A stretch of DNA of 64,000 nt. It comes from Biomphalaria glabrata. Lineage: Eukaryota > Mollusca > Gastropoda > Planorbidae. Positions within the stretch are counted from its first letter, which is position 1, and every line of letters begins with the position of its first letter. Shown here piece by piece: positions 36,601-47,814 of the stretch. A program made the position numbers and the translations under genes. Location: the NCBI RefSeq assembly GCF_947242115.1, contig NC_074713.1, positions 9,306,001-9,370,000 on the forward strand, read 5' to 3'. The notes beneath the pieces are model-generated. The model was not told the origin of the DNA. It was given only the letters and a program-made list of their open reading frames with translations, and did no database searches.

Positions 36601-39600
36601 TTAAGAATGATAACTTTGCTCTTAATAACTAATGAATGATGACTTTAAAAAAAAGGAACAATAATCTCATGCCCCAGTACCTACCCCCTCCTACGAAACA
36701 AAATCCTGGTTACACCCATGCTTCAATTTACTCAGAGTAGCCTATATACAATTTGAGTTTGGTGATATAGATCCAGATTGGTAATAATACAATACAGTAG
36801 TCAAGACTAGAAGACTGGATCTATTTAACGATATGCTACAGAAGATTCTAGTTTGATCCAGCTCAAAAATGTTCCTGGACGTCTATTTGTTCATTTAACT
36901 CTTTAATTGCTGGAATCTGAAATGTGTTCAAGATATAAATCTCTAGAACAAATTTAATTTTAAGATGATTATATTTTGAAAATGTATAACGGTCAAACCA
37001 GAGTTTTCCATTTGTGGCCTATATGCTAGTATTTTTCCTCAAATATATGCATACATTTATGAATTTAAAAAGTTAAAGCTGTTTTAGAGATCCGTGTTCA
37101 ACCTCCCATCCAGGCAGGCTTTAGAATTTAGGTTTCACCCATGCAAAGTTTGCAAGCTAATAAGAGGAATTTAAAAAATAGATTAAAACCAAAGAGCAGA
37201 TATGGGCATTACGATAGTTATTGAAATTAAATTATATTGTGTGTCTTATCTTAACTTATCTTCTTATATAATACAGACGTTACTTCAAAAAAGATGATTA
37301 CTAAAAAGAAAACGTGTCAATAGTGTGTATTCAAAATTATCGTGATTCTTCTACATGAAGAATTAAAACTTTTTATTTCGTAAAGAGGAACTGTGTAAGT
37401 ACTTCATCTATAGTATCTATACCAGCAATCCAGTGGGCTATGTTTTGGCAGATAAACTTTCGAAAATATTTAAACACAGTAAGTATACAATTCCATCTGT
37501 ACAGATAGGAAACAGAAGAAGTAGTGTTACAAGTAGTCTGAATTCACCTAGAAAATTAATAAAGTACACTTTCAATCTTGAACCTTGACGTATGAGCTCG
37601 AGCAGCGAAGGTCTGTTAATTATAAGATAAGGTAAATGTGTAGAATAACCTGAGATATGTGTCGGTATGGCACTGTGTTTAAATTTTGAAAAATATTTGT
37701 CTTTACATGGATTAAGTTTTATATTCTAAATATTTTTATTCAGAAGTAAATAGTCTGTTTGTTGTGTTTCAAATAAAATATAATATGGTAAACATTTTTT
37801 TTAAATTACATGTTCAGCATTATTTACAAACTGAATTTCTCAGAAAGTGATAAACACAATCAAATATAACTTTCTATAAATTGTATTATGATATAAACAG
37901 GAAATTATTTGTAGAACGCATTTTTAATTTCCTGAGTAGAATATAATAATAATAATAAAGCTTGTCTTCGAGTCCGAAGATTAGTGAGGAATGCAGTATT
38001 TCTAGTGGCTGCGCAGCCCCAGCTGTGACCTACATATTTTGTCACACATATATCGTACATAATTGTTTGTATTTTAAATCACACTCATGAGGACTCCTCT
38101 AATTTGTATCCCTTTGAAATAGTTATTTTGGTACAAAATTACCCTTTGCCAGCTACATCCTCATTTTATTCCTATTATGAATGAAACATTCTTGCGCCTC
38201 CACAATAGTCTTAAGAGAGCGTGATGTGTGGCTCTAATAGACCTTAAAGTAAAAAAGAAAATATGGTTTCGACTTTCATGAACTTTTGGTTTATGCAAAT
38301 ATATTTATATCGATAGAAACGATTTTAAAGGCATCCAGACATCTCGATCTGTGTCTCGGGAGCTTAGTGCGAACTCGATTGTTGACAGACTGCATCAATA
38401 CTTCGAATATTTCGTTAAAAGTACTCAAATATGTACACGTACACTTAAGTACTCGAATAAAGTTTGGTTAGAGTTGAACCAGCAGTTGTTTTATGTTGAT
38501 TGTGTTGTTGTTTTTTTTTTTTTTTTTTGTTTGTTTATTCCCATTGATGATGCTGTTGTTGAAGTTGTTTTGCACTTTAAATCCATAAATATACTTAATG
38601 GCGTCACCACGTTTTACTTTCTAAATCCTCTCGCTAAAAGGGAAATCTACAATAAAAAATATAAATACTTATACATAACTCTGATTTAGATTTTTTTTTT
38701 TTGAGTACGTCAGTTTGAGACTTAATAGAGAGAAGGAGTATCAAGGAGAATGAGACAGAAGGGGCGAGGCAAAGGCAAAGGGGTGGGCTGGGAGAAAAGG
38801 CAGGCACTTGACTGGAACCCACAGGGAAAAAGGAAAGTGGACAGACTCAAACAAACCAGGAAGTGGTCAGTCATCAGTGAAGCTGAAGATACCGAAACGG
38901 CGTTGGAGCAGATGAACAAGACTGCTTTGAACCGAGTTCAGTGGAGAGCTGCAGTTGCGGGACCATGCTCCCTGGGAAGGGGGGGGGGGGAATACACAGA
39001 AATAGATCAAGTAGGTCAAGTTAAAGTAATGGGGCTTATCCCAATGCTATTTGGACATTTGTTCTTCTGCTCAGGAGCTCCTAAATGTATCCGTAGTTGA
39101 TGGTGGGTTCATTGCATGATTGTCAGCAGATGTAAACGCCCCTGTCTCAAAGATAGCATCTTAGAAGCATCTCATTTCATTGTTAAGATTTATGGTTCCC
39201 CCCCCCCACCCATTCCCTCTTTTACACTCCCCTTCCCACATTTTATCTCTGATTGACGTCATCGGAGGTTTGATTAGTTGAGATCAATACTGTACCACAC
39301 TAAAGTGATAATCTCATGTTACTTGAGGGAGGTGGGGCGATGGAGGAAGGGGCATATGTTTAGTTATACATATTGAACATCCGGTATTTGTGTATTGCTG
39401 ACCCATTGGTGGCTAAAACTATATGGAGTACGAGAGTAACTGAGAGAGAGAGAGAGAGAGACAAAGAGAGCGTACAGATGAGATTGTGTGGGTGTGCCCC
39501 TATAAGCATGTGTAATTAAAACAGTAAGAAGACCCGCTTGATACCTAATCGAAATCCTCTTATTCAAGTAAATCACTAGTGTTACTTGGGCTCCACGTGA

Positions 39601-42600
39601 TAGAAAATATGACGTGATCTAAGCGCTCCGAGTGGATGACGTCAATCGTGACTCACGTTGGGTTTTTTTTTGTTGTTGCTGTTTAAACCGCAATGTCAGC
39701 AAAGATGTTCAGTGGGTGTGCGCGCTTGCGTGCGTTGTTTTGTACTTCTTTGTTCTCTTGTTTATTTCGTGTTTTGAAACTGTGTAGGTGGGAAACGAGG
39801 AAATGCCGACGCACTTTTGAAAAAAAAAAGTATTGTGACTTTGTTCCATAAATCTACATGAATGTTCTTCAGGAACATAAAGACGCAGCTATATTATTTT
39901 TACAATGTGGTTTTTAACGTAAAACAAGGCGACACGGCTGCTTAATTAAGTTTTTTTTCCCTAAGGCTTATAATACATAAAACACGCAACCATAAATTAT
40001 AAATACATAAGCACAAACTAATCTATTAGTTAGACACACCTATAAACATTTCTTATTCCATATATGCAAGAACAAATTCGTACAAGTGATAGTTCTTACA
40101 TAGTGCCTTTAGAGCATGAAACGGGTTGCCAGAACCAGCCAGGGAAACCAATGATGATAACAACTGCTTTCATTTGTTTCACACTTTGGGATTTCTGGAA
40201 GAGAGTCAGTCTATCTAATAAAGTCTACTTTACTATTATTGTTTAAAATCCGAGATGGCCCTCTTAAAAAAACTTGTTTTCCAATAGCGCTCTTCAAACT
40301 AGACATAAAAAGAAAACAATAAAACATTTTTTTGAAAATTCTAATTCTTTTTTAAAAAAGCTCATACGAAGTGTAATTGTATCAATTCGTTTGGATCAGT
40401 CATGTCATTAAATGTGTAATAAATCTAGACTAACAATAATAAATCTGGGCGATTAGAAATATGTTTACCAATTGTTTTTGTTTAGCGCAATTTCCTGCTT
40501 TTAGCTTTCTCAATACGCTATGAGCATGGACAAGTTGGGAAAATGGCGGGGGGGGGGGGGAGGAGAGAAAGAAAGGGATGTCTGGGTGAATTTTTATCGT
40601 AATCACTTTTTACAGGTATTTATTTTTAAAAAACTATTGGGGGGGGGACGACCTGAATTCAAATTCATGGCTCACCCCTCCTCAAGCCGGCTCAAGCTGA
40701 CTTACTAATAACTCTGCTAGTGAGGTGAATATGAAAACATAAGATTGTAAAGTTACCTATTGTTTGTTTTAAACTTACTATATAGGGGAATAATTCAGCT
40801 TATACCACCGCTTCCGTCAAGTACAATCTTTCCTTTGTTTGAGATTCCAAACAAAATAATAAATTACCAAATTGGTTCTTTTTTTTTTTATTATTGATTC
40901 TTGTGTTGTAAGGTAAAAGAAATGATTGTGCAAATTTTCAACTTGATCCGAGATTGGGTGTAGGAGAAATAACGTGTACAAACTTTTTACCTGACGGACA
41001 GAAAGACAGAGTGAGTTGATAAAAGTCTAAAAAAAAACCGCGTCAATTATAATATTGCACATAAAACAGACTGAAACTTTAAAGGAGTTACATTATGAGC
41101 AGTGATAAGAAAATACTGTACAACAATAGCAAAAGGGGGACAGCATATATGTTAACACCACCTATACACTCACACAAACACACACAATCTCAAACATCGC
41201 ACAGACATTCCCTCAAACTCACACATCCCACAAACACTCATACAAACACACAACCTCACACACCACACATATAATTGCACAAACAGACATTCACGCCCTC
41301 TTACACCGCACATACATCTACACAAGTTGCACTCAATCATCACACAGATACAAGTCATCATACAAGTAGCATACAACTATCATACAAATAACAACAATAA
41401 GTAAAGTACAACCCTCATACAACTATCCTGCAAGCATAACATCCAAGCATACTGGCACTCCGTAAGTAGTTTTCAAGCCAAGAGAAAAGACGTTATAAAA
41501 AAGTCAGCTGGGGCTGAGGGCGACAGACTTTAGTTCAATGACACGCGTCATGAGATTTCACATTTAGCAATAGAACACCTGCTCCTTATATCCGCGACAA
41601 CTCTCCTGTAAGGTGAAGAACTTGAATACATTAAATGTAAAGATAACGTCTAGGTCATTCTCACTGGACTGAAAGATTGATACAAACTTTTTACGAATTT
41701 TTGTTTCATGTGGCAACAGATGTACAAAACCATAAAACTTATTGTGGTATATGTATATATGCTTATTGCTTTCTTGCTTTATCACTAGAAAAAAAAAACA
41801 ACTTTAAAAAAAATATTAGGACATCAAAGTAGATATACCATAAAAAGTGGAAACCATTGAATACCCCCCCCCCTCCATAAACACACGCGCGCACAATTTG
41901 TATTCAGTAACAAGACAAATGCAAGTAAGAGGTACTTTTGTTTTGGCTGACACGAAAAGTACAAGACAAGATCTAGATGAGTTAGTGAGTTGAATCCATA
42001 GTACAAAACGAGATCTAGATGAGTTAGTGAGTTGAATCCATAGTACAAAACGAGATCTAGATGAGTTAGTGAGTTGAATCCATAGTACAAAACGAGATCT
42101 AGATGAGTTAGTGAGTTGAATCCATAGTACAAAACGAGATCTAGATGAGTTAGTGAGTTGAATCCAAAGTACAAAACGAGATCTAGATCAGTTAGTGAAT
42201 TGAATCCAAAGTACAAAACGAGATCTAGCCCAGTGAGTTGATAGTAGGCTATTTTGTTAAAAAAAATAATGGATAACAAAGAACTCTACATAAGTCGTAA
42301 CGATATTATTGACCTCATGTAATCTGGATCATAACTAACCTGATATCAGCAGTGCGAATGCCAACCTTAACCTGCGTTATACATGTGGACGAGAATGCCT
42401 ATCCAAAAAAAAAAAAAAAGAACAAAGAGCTCTATATTCAGATGAAAAAGTGTTCTACGAGATCAACCATAAGTCGTTCTGCGACTGAAGGAAACAACTA
42501 AGTAACCTGAATTCTGAACTATTTTGAGCGTAGATGCTGGCAAAGTACTGGTTTTTGAATCAGGGAAGTTAGACCGAGTGTTAGTATCTGAGTATGCCAA

Positions 42601-43689
42601 TTTTGGTGGAAAAGTATATAATTATATAAATGTTTACAACAGATTTTCATTAATAACTTATTTATAGCAGTTTGTAATACTTGAATTATAAATAAACCGA
42701 TTTTAATACTTAAATTGTAACTTACATGGCTGTATTTACTGAATTAAAAAATGAAGGGCACGATTGTGTTCATGGAGAGCCGATGTGCAAATAATCAAAA
42801 TCAAATCAATTACATTAAATCGTTTCAGAATAGCTGTAAACAAAATTGAATGTAAAGAATTTACCTCACAATTACTGATGCTCAGTTTCTTAAGGCTGGT
42901 CAGTCTTTTGACCACAGTCCATAGCTCATCCATCTCAATAGGCACGAAATGAAGGCACAAGACACTCAGGCAGTGGGAGTGCAACGTCTCTGACACAGTG
43001 TGGGCGATGTGTCCACCCTCCCTCATAGCCTGCTCGCTCCTCACGTCATGGAGAGGAAGCCCTGAGTTGATTTTAAGTTTAAACGTTTCCAAATGTTCCA
43101 GAGACGACAGAAAGTCGTCCACGCCGGCGGCTGTCACCCTCCAGCAGGCGTTGAGCGAGACGTCCTTCAACTTGGGGAAGGATTCTGCGATGAGCTCGAG
43201 GTCCTCGTCCGTTAGGGAGAAGCCGCCGTTGATTTGGATGTGTTCCAGCTGGCTGAGCGTCTGGAGACTTTCCACCACAACCCTGGTCCAGAGAATCGGC
43301 AAGCGGAGGTAGCGTAAGTTGTACAACCTTGGAATCAGGGCGAACATGCTTTCGTAAACTGGAGAGTTCTTATACCACGTCAGGCGGTGCACATGGAACC
43401 CGTACACCCGAAATATACAGCAAACCATGCTGAAATGGTAGTATTGATAAACAGAAGGGTTGATGTGTAGGTCGCGCCACAGCTGACTGGTCGTCTGCAG
43501 TATTCGGCGCCACTTCCGACACACCATGGCTAGAGCGGGAAGATCATCTTCCACGGGTCGGAGGAAACTGAAGATGCGCACCAGGACCTCGTCTGGAAGG
43601 TCGTTGATGTGCAGTGCATAGAGCGGACATTTTGACTTGACCTGATATTTTGACGTACTGCTGCATTGCTTTGAGCTTTGAATCAACAT
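27663..43689 (-). CDS. F-box and leucine-rich repeat protein, 7 coding exons
   Basis: Coding exons in transcript order: 43689-42865, 36156-35941, 35266-35105, 32379-32197, 31156-31040, 28983-28837, 27911-27663. All introns are GT-AG and phase 0; the joined frame is 632 residues. Residues 28-74 are a clear F-box (INDLPDEVLVRIFSFLRP, then ALAMVCRKWRRIL, TSQLWRDLHI). From about residue 115 on, LRRs of the cysteine-containing type follow (LRYLRLPIL, LEHIQINGGFSLTDEDLE, LKDVSLNACWRVTAAGVDD, LCFLELSNCEVLDM, ISHLNLEKCRTITK). F-box proteins of this build bind SKP1 and present substrates to the SCF ubiquitin ligase; that role is inferred from family knowledge. I could not assign it to a named FBXL orthologue. 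The first intron is 6.7 kb and all large introns carry repeats. The first ATG after an upstream in-frame stop was taken as the start. Confidence 0.88.
28195..28425 (+). mobile_element. S1 SINE, plus orientation, intron 6 of F-box gene
   Basis: Has AGGTGAAGACTGGGATTTTT, CACCCTCGTTAACCGTTGGC and TTTACATCATCTGCTCTATA in the same order as S1 copies read on their own strand. The tRNA head (GGGTTTTGAACCAAG) is decayed. It forms an inverted pair with the next SINE. Confidence 0.7.
28515..28725 (-). mobile_element. S1 SINE, minus orientation, intron 6 of F-box gene
   Basis: Shares CTATAGGGCAGATGATGTTA, GGCCAGCACAACGACCAACT and CAGTCTTCACCGAGATTCG with other S1 copies, with a gap after CAACTTAAGTCAG. 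The B-box region and a decayed A box (CAACTCAGCC, reverse strand) lie at the right end. Confidence 0.75.
29165..30262. repeat. 43-bp minisatellite with two unit classes, intron 5 of F-box gene
   Basis: About 25 units of GACCTGGACATGCTAGTCAG, TCTATTTCCA and then either CAAGAGTTGAAGT or AAAAGTGTTTAATT. The first class dominates the left half and the second the right half, with mixing near 29640-29780. Some units lack the CAGT step (39 bp). Confidence 0.93.
31745..31893 (-). mobile_element. AAGCTTATATC-family fragment, intron 4 of F-box gene
   Basis: Contains TTTATTCATTCTTATTTTGC, GATTGGGTGTGGGAGAAATA, TTTTTACCAGACAGACAGAC and CTTTGAAAAA. One end only; about 300 bases from the nearest splice donor. 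Confidence 0.6.
31981..32145 (+). mobile_element. tRNA-derived SINE (family S2), intron 4 of F-box gene
   Basis: A-box-like GCCTGGTCGTGCGGTTTGCG, then a B-box-like CCGAGTTCAAACCCTGCC, then CGTCCTGCGGGAGGTTTGGA and a GAAGGAACATCCGAAACATG end. It is the best S2 copy in the window and lies next to exon 4 on the opposite strand to the gene. Confidence 0.8.
32728..32978 (-). mobile_element. S1 SINE with perfect 12-bp target duplication
   Basis: Flanked by CTTATTCCATAT at 32716-32727 and again at 32979-32990. On the minus strand it starts GTGAGGCGCGGTGGCTGAGC (A box), then CCCGGGTTCGAATCCTGGTG (B box), the shared central domain, and ends near CATCATCTGCCCTATACTTT. It is the least decayed S1 copy, about 251 bp, and defines the family. 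Confidence 0.92.
33100..33440 (+). mobile_element. RTE/CR1-like LINE ORF2 C-terminal fragment
   Basis: Plus-strand translation gives LQGTVPGKSRRSRQRKRWID and NIKEWTGLSLR, then a separate frame with EWRKTSTDLLWCPNG. The first block is the usual G.RRRGRQ.KRW.DNI.EWTG motif of LINE polyprotein ends. It lies inside the family A copy, so it seems to have landed later. Confidence 0.7.
33877..34030. mobile_element. hAT-like MITE with perfect 8-bp target duplication
   Basis: Flanked by TATATTCA on both sides (33869-33876 and 34031-34038). The ends are CAGGTTTTTTTTGTGACGGT and, reverse complemented, CAGTGCTTTTTTTTTTGT. An inner inverted GGTACCGGCACC / GGTGCCGGTACT is also present. 154 bp, in intron 3 of the F-box gene. 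Confidence 0.85.
34253..34345 (+). mobile_element. AAGCTTATATC-family fragment
   Basis: One end with CAAAGCTTATATCAACTCAC, TGTCTGGTAAAAAGTTTGTA and ATTTCTCCCACATTCAATCT. Opposite orientation to the copies near splice donors. A 16-bp tandem follows at once. Confidence 0.65.
34354..34425. repeat. 16-bp tandem repeat, about 4 copies
   Basis: Units AGATATAAACCTATAC with single-base variants. Confidence 0.9.
35441..35908 (-). mobile_element. AAGCTTATATC terminal-repeat element, 32 bp from exon 2 donor
   Basis: The most complete copy, about 468 bp. The left end is AAAAAGCTTATCTAAAGAGG and the right end GTTGATAGAAGCTTTGT; the right end reverse complements to ACAAAGCTTCTATCAAC. The internal block with ATTTAAGGGGACCAAACCCA is present. 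The two halves show related sequence (CCCTTATTCAATATCAAACC and CCCTTGCTGCTTTGAAGCAA), hinting at internal duplication. It lies in intron 2 of the F-box gene, about 32 bases from the exon 2 donor (35941). Confidence 0.75.
36181..36497 (-). mobile_element. LINE family A 3' fragment, intron 1 of F-box gene
   Basis: TATCTTATACAATACAGACG tail at left, then the same ORF2 end as 47815-48380, with small changes. It begins 25 bases upstream of exon 2. Confidence 0.75.
38735..38985 (+). mobile_element. RTE/CR1-like LINE ORF2 C-terminal fragment
   Basis: The plus frame reads RQALDWNPQGKRKVDRLKQT, then RKWSVISEAE, then MNKTALNRVQWRAAVAGPCS. This matches the LINE polyprotein end NPQGKRKRGRP..TWRR..E. A G-run breaks it at the right. 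Opposite to the host gene. Confidence 0.8.
40048..40150 (+). mobile_element. LINE family A fragment, diverged
   Basis: TTCCATATATGCAAGAACAA, ATTCGTACAAGTGATAGTTC and ATGAAACGGGTTGCCAGA parallel the PYARTNLYKY and RVWNGLPE coding segments of the copy at 47815-48380, in plus orientation. Confidence 0.6.
40780..41022 (-). mobile_element. AAGCTTATATC-family copy
   Basis: Contains CCAAACAAAATAATAAATTA, TTCAACTTGATCCGAGATTG, AACGTGTACAAACTTTTTAC and AGACAGAGTGAGTTGATAAA. In intron 1 of the F-box gene, not near a splice site. Confidence 0.65.
41959..42226. repeat. 42-bp minisatellite
   Basis: About 6.4 units of AGTACAAAACGAGATCTAGA, TGAGTTAGTGAGTTGAATCC, AT. The unit is 14 codons long, so a minus-strand frame of SLTHLDLVLYYGFN repeats is open by chance. 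It lies in intron 1 of the F-box gene. Confidence 0.93.
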
Positions 43690-43699
43690 GATGGAATAT

Positions 43700-45466
43700 G
43701 AGCTCTCTAGGTTTCATTAGGAATTTCTCAACCAATATTTGGCTTTATTAAAAACCAAGAAAACCCAAAAACAGTTATTCTCAATTAAATCCTTTAACTT
43801 ATAACTAACATGTATTCACGTATATTTCTTAGAAGATATCGATGGGTAATAAACGACATTTCTGGCACGTTAGCCATATTGCTGACGTGTTTGAAGAAAC
43901 AACATCTTGAAGTAATAAAACTTGCAGCCCAGAATATAAACATTGGACTTAGATCAAACGTTGAATGAAAGACGAGACAGCATCCCGGGAAATTCAGTCC
44001 TTATGCAATGTGTTGGCTAGAGGAGGGAGAAGAAAATCAATGGAAATGTTTATAATAAAGGTTTTAAAAAAAAAACATATATTTATATTTACATACTTTC
44101 TAATCCCACCAGCTGCTTCCTGGAGCTTGGTGGGATTAGACGTCTATTTGATGCTTTTGTTTAATCTTCGCTGATTACAGCTTCTAGAGTTCAATCAGTT
44201 TTGTTTTCTTTGGGTTTTTTTTTGTTGTTGTTTTTTCGAACAATTTGTCTTTAGTTCTCTTTTTGAAACTTCTTTCGTCAGACAGAGGATAAACTAGGGA
44301 GGAGGGGCGGCACTGCAGTAAAAAGCTGATAAATTGACGATGAGGCACAGACGTAGGGACTGCACTTTGGGGAAGTATGTTTCCGAAGCTGTTGGGAGTG
44401 AAAAGGTACTTAGAAACTGTCATCATGTTTTTTTATAGGGTGCTTCTGATGTTTGTTGTTTTGTTTTTTTAACTGAATCTTTCCTCCAGTGCTGGCAGTT
44501 TGAAATCTCCCGCCTTTGCCAACTATCTCCTATATACCTCAGTTATTAACATGCGCACTAGAAACAATTTAGACTACAAAGATTTTATCTATTTATCAAT
44601 GTTTTAATTCGAAAAATTGCCTATTTTGGCAACCAGAAATACGATCGCTCGTTAACAGCATAATAGCCTCTTATTACCAAATGTTTGACTGTTTAAGTAG
44701 GCCAGACTTAGTTTAGATTTGACTGTTATATTTCATGATCGTTAAAAGACAAATAAAAAGGGACTTAGTATTATTACCATTTCATAATTGTTATATTTAA
44801 TATTAAAGGACAAACTTGGATCTAAGGTTCGATGTTATTTTCCAGGCTATAGCTCTGCGCCCTCGTGGAAACTTCAGTTAGAGAAAACAGACCGACTAAC
44901 AAAAAAAAAAAAGGAAACATCCCCCCCCCCCCAGTAAAGGTTTCACAGAACGTTCTAAGGAACATGTTCCGATTAAACGTATCAACCGCCACGTCGTTCC
45001 TCAGCGGGTCACGTTGCGGTTACTCTTTTTCGTTTAGTGGTGATAGAGTATAGGAATACCGAGGATCCACTTGTGTGCTTGGCCTCTGGCCTCTCCTGGA
45101 TGGGGGGAAGCCAAGCGGGGACTCAAGGAGCGGTGTCTCACAACAACGGATGTAATGAAACGACCTTATGGGGAACATCCGGACAGAGAGGTCGATGAAG
45201 AGCCAATCTATCATTCCTGGTCTCTGGTTAAAATCCTACCCTAATCCTAAGTCAAAGATTATAATAGGGCGCAAGCTCGATCCTTAACGGACACTCGCTG
45301 AGAAGCTAAGAGTCGTTGGACATGGTTTATCTCTTAAACCCCACCCCTTCCCAGGATCCTCGTTTGATTGGGGTAGCTTACGTGTAAACAGAAAAAAAAA
45401 TGCATATGTAAATATAATAAACCCAATGTCGTGTCTTTTTCCAAAGGCCCCGTAAACGTAGTATAG
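43700..45466. other. Region upstream of the F-box gene
   Basis: Contains the F-box gene's 5' UTR or promoter, which I cannot delimit. No TATA box or second gene recognised. Poly(A) and poly(C) tracts lie at 44901-44932. Confidence 0.4.
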
Positions 45467-45474
45467 GTATAATG

Positions 45475-46037
45475 CAGGGGCGGACTGGCTATATGGGTAT
45501 TCGGGCAATGCCCGGTGGGCCGATACCCCAATGGGCCGGTAGGATCAAAGTCATCATCTTCTTTTTTGATGTCACGTCTGCATTTTATAACATAAGGGCC
45601 GTAAGGATGCTACTAATGACACATATTTAATTGTTAAAGGTTTTAAAGTATACTCTTATAAGAGGGGCCCTCTGAGCGAAGTTTTTAAAACAAATCTTTT
45701 GCAAACTCTATTAGGGCCCACTTATTTAATCTAACACATTTTTCAAAATTAATGTAATAACTGACATCCGTAGACAGTGCTACTAATAGGCTTCATCCTT
45801 TTAGGGCCTACACACTTTACGATTAAAAAAGCAACAAAAGGCCTTATTCAGGCTTATTCCTTATAAGGAAATAGTGTTCACTGTATGCATGTGTAGCTAT
45901 CAATACATTATCAAACTTAACATAATGATTTTGAGGACAGGTAGACCTAGATTTGGATGTCCATCATGTAATATACAATTTATGGTCCGGATTGTATAGA
46001 TTATCCCGGGCCGATTTTGACATCCAGTCCGCCCCTG
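45475..46037. mobile_element. 563-bp hAT-like MITE with perfect ends and 8-bp target duplication
   Basis: Flanked by GTATAATG on both sides (45467-45474, 46038-46045). Ends CAGGGGCGGACTGG and CCAGTCCGCCCCTG are exact inverted repeats over 14 bases. The TIR sequence and the 8-bp duplication are typical of hAT elements. No transposase frame seen, so non-autonomous. Internal GGGCC-rich and AATTATTTAAT-rich sequence. Confidence 0.95.
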
Positions 46038-46049
46038 GTATAATGTACG

Positions 46050-47410
46050 TTAAGTAAGATAATGGGCATTTGAGGTATCGTAGGATTGTGTGTGTCTAGA
46101 AATTAAATTTGGCTATCATAAATATCATGGACTACTGTGCACATGTGCTATCATTGAATATCGCAGATCGGTAGCCTATATGATGTACCCTTAAGTACCG
46201 TATTTTATTAAACAACATTGTTGTTGTTTTTTCTGACAGACTCTAGTAGGCATACACTATAGTGCATCAAAAGCTTATAGAAGAAAGTAGAACACTACAT
46301 CTTTGATTAAATTACTCATGCATGCACGTGCACCTAGTGACCTGGTTAGTGTACAGAACCGTGAAAGTTGATAACAAAACAGACAGCCAGATTTTGGATG
46401 TAGGCCGACGGTATGTCCCTGATAACTACAATGTATATACATTATTTTGATTTATTTTGATTCAATATGAAAAAGGTTTTTAATGAATGCATAAATGTGT
46501 GTCTAATTGCAAAAAGAAAATGCATCAATAATTACCTGCATCCTTACGAGAGATCATGATAGGGGCGACTGGAGTATCCCAAGAGGAACAAAACAACAAC
46601 ACAGACCTGACTCCCACGTGATGTTCATTCATAAGATCAACAGCTCGGAAAGCGCTGTGTATATTTATTTATACTGGCCAATAGAACTCGTCCACTGCCT
46701 CACGCACAGATGTGTCTCTTGATGACGCAAATGATCGCTTTTTTTCCCCCCTTAAAAACGATCAGCTGTTGCAAACCTTGTTTGTAAAAAGGGGAGATGA
46801 GTAGGGGGAAAAGGTCGCTGAGGTCACATTACGTCATCTACATCCATAATCTCTTTCCTTCTAAATGTGCATAGTTGACAAATCTTAAGTCTTAAATTTA
46901 GACTTTCAGCTGCTAAAATCCAAGGTGCTTTTCACTACTGCTACCATAAATTAATAAGACCAGCCATCATTGAATGCTGCTAATCGATCTTTCAAATAAA
47001 GAAATTAAATATTCAATTTAGTAGACTTCGGTTAACGCTTATGCTTACAAGGGCGCCTACTAAATTTAATGATTACTCCCATGTCATAAATTGAGTCGAC
47101 GGGAGTACAAGCATTTGGTACGAGCCGACCCGCGGCGTAGCATACGTCGCTATTTAGTGAGAAGGCTTCTTGTTCTAACCCCCCCCCCTCTTTTTTTTTC
47201 TCTGAGCCGCGAAAGTTACATGGGGTAACTCTAGTCCAACTTGCAGAAATATAAGAGTTATCTTTTCATGACTTTTTCATTTAAGGCTAGAGAGTCGGCT
47301 TGCGTGCGTGGTGTCCCGCATGGTTGGGCGACGAAGAGAATTATATATAAAGATAACCTAAATATTAACTTAATATTTGTTACTACATGTACAGGAACTA
47401 GAAAAATATT
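46050..47410. other. Intergenic sequence without recognised genes
   Basis: No exon or named repeat seen. An open plus frame at 46507-46722 has no family resemblance. Poly(T)/poly(C) tracts lie at 46738-46752 and 47180-47200. Confidence 0.4.
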
Positions 47411-47419
47411 TTAAAATAT

Positions 47420-47690
47420 ATTTTATCTAAGGGGAAGAACTCCACTTTTACATTCATAGATCCCAACACTGTAAGATTTATTTCCTTTTTTCGCTATCAA
47501 GCAAAATCAATTAATTATCACTATTTAATTTACTAATTGCTTAATTACTTTTTTTTTATTGATTCGTGGTTGGGAACGATGAATAATTGTGAAACGTTTC
47601 AAGCTGATCCGAGCATACGAAGTGAGAGAAACAACGTGTTAAGAATTTTACCAGACAGACAGACAGACAGACAGACAGGGTTGAAATGAG
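47420..47690 (-). mobile_element. AAGCTTATATC-family copy
   Basis: TATCTAAGGGGAAGAACTCC at left, CGCTATCAAGCAAAATCAAT, TTTCAAGCTGATCCGAGC and a lengthened (CAGA)n at right. The terminal AAGCTT is lost at the right end. Intergenic. Confidence 0.65.
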
Positions 47691-47814
47691 CCGCCAAAAA
47701 AAAAAAAGGTGGCAACAAAAAAAGAAGTAATAAGAATTAAAAAAGAAGTTACCACTTTCAAATCTTTAGAACGATACAAACAAATGTGTCTGAATTTCTC
47801 TACATATTGTTTTA

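Larger units (their letters stand above)
36500..42700. other. Intron 1 of the F-box gene, remaining sequence
   Basis: Between the repeats listed separately I see no coding exon. Besides named elements it holds a short family A LINE tail (37244-37305), a family B LINE tail on minus (37950-38045), a CA-rich tract (41160-41330), poly(G) runs (38978-38990, 40549-40562, 40639-40647) and poly(C) (39194-39208). Confidence 0.5.

Noticed and set aside
41824-42279. Open frame of SLTHLDLVLYYGFN repeats
   Set aside because: A 42-bp minisatellite inside an intron; the frame is a by-product of unit length.
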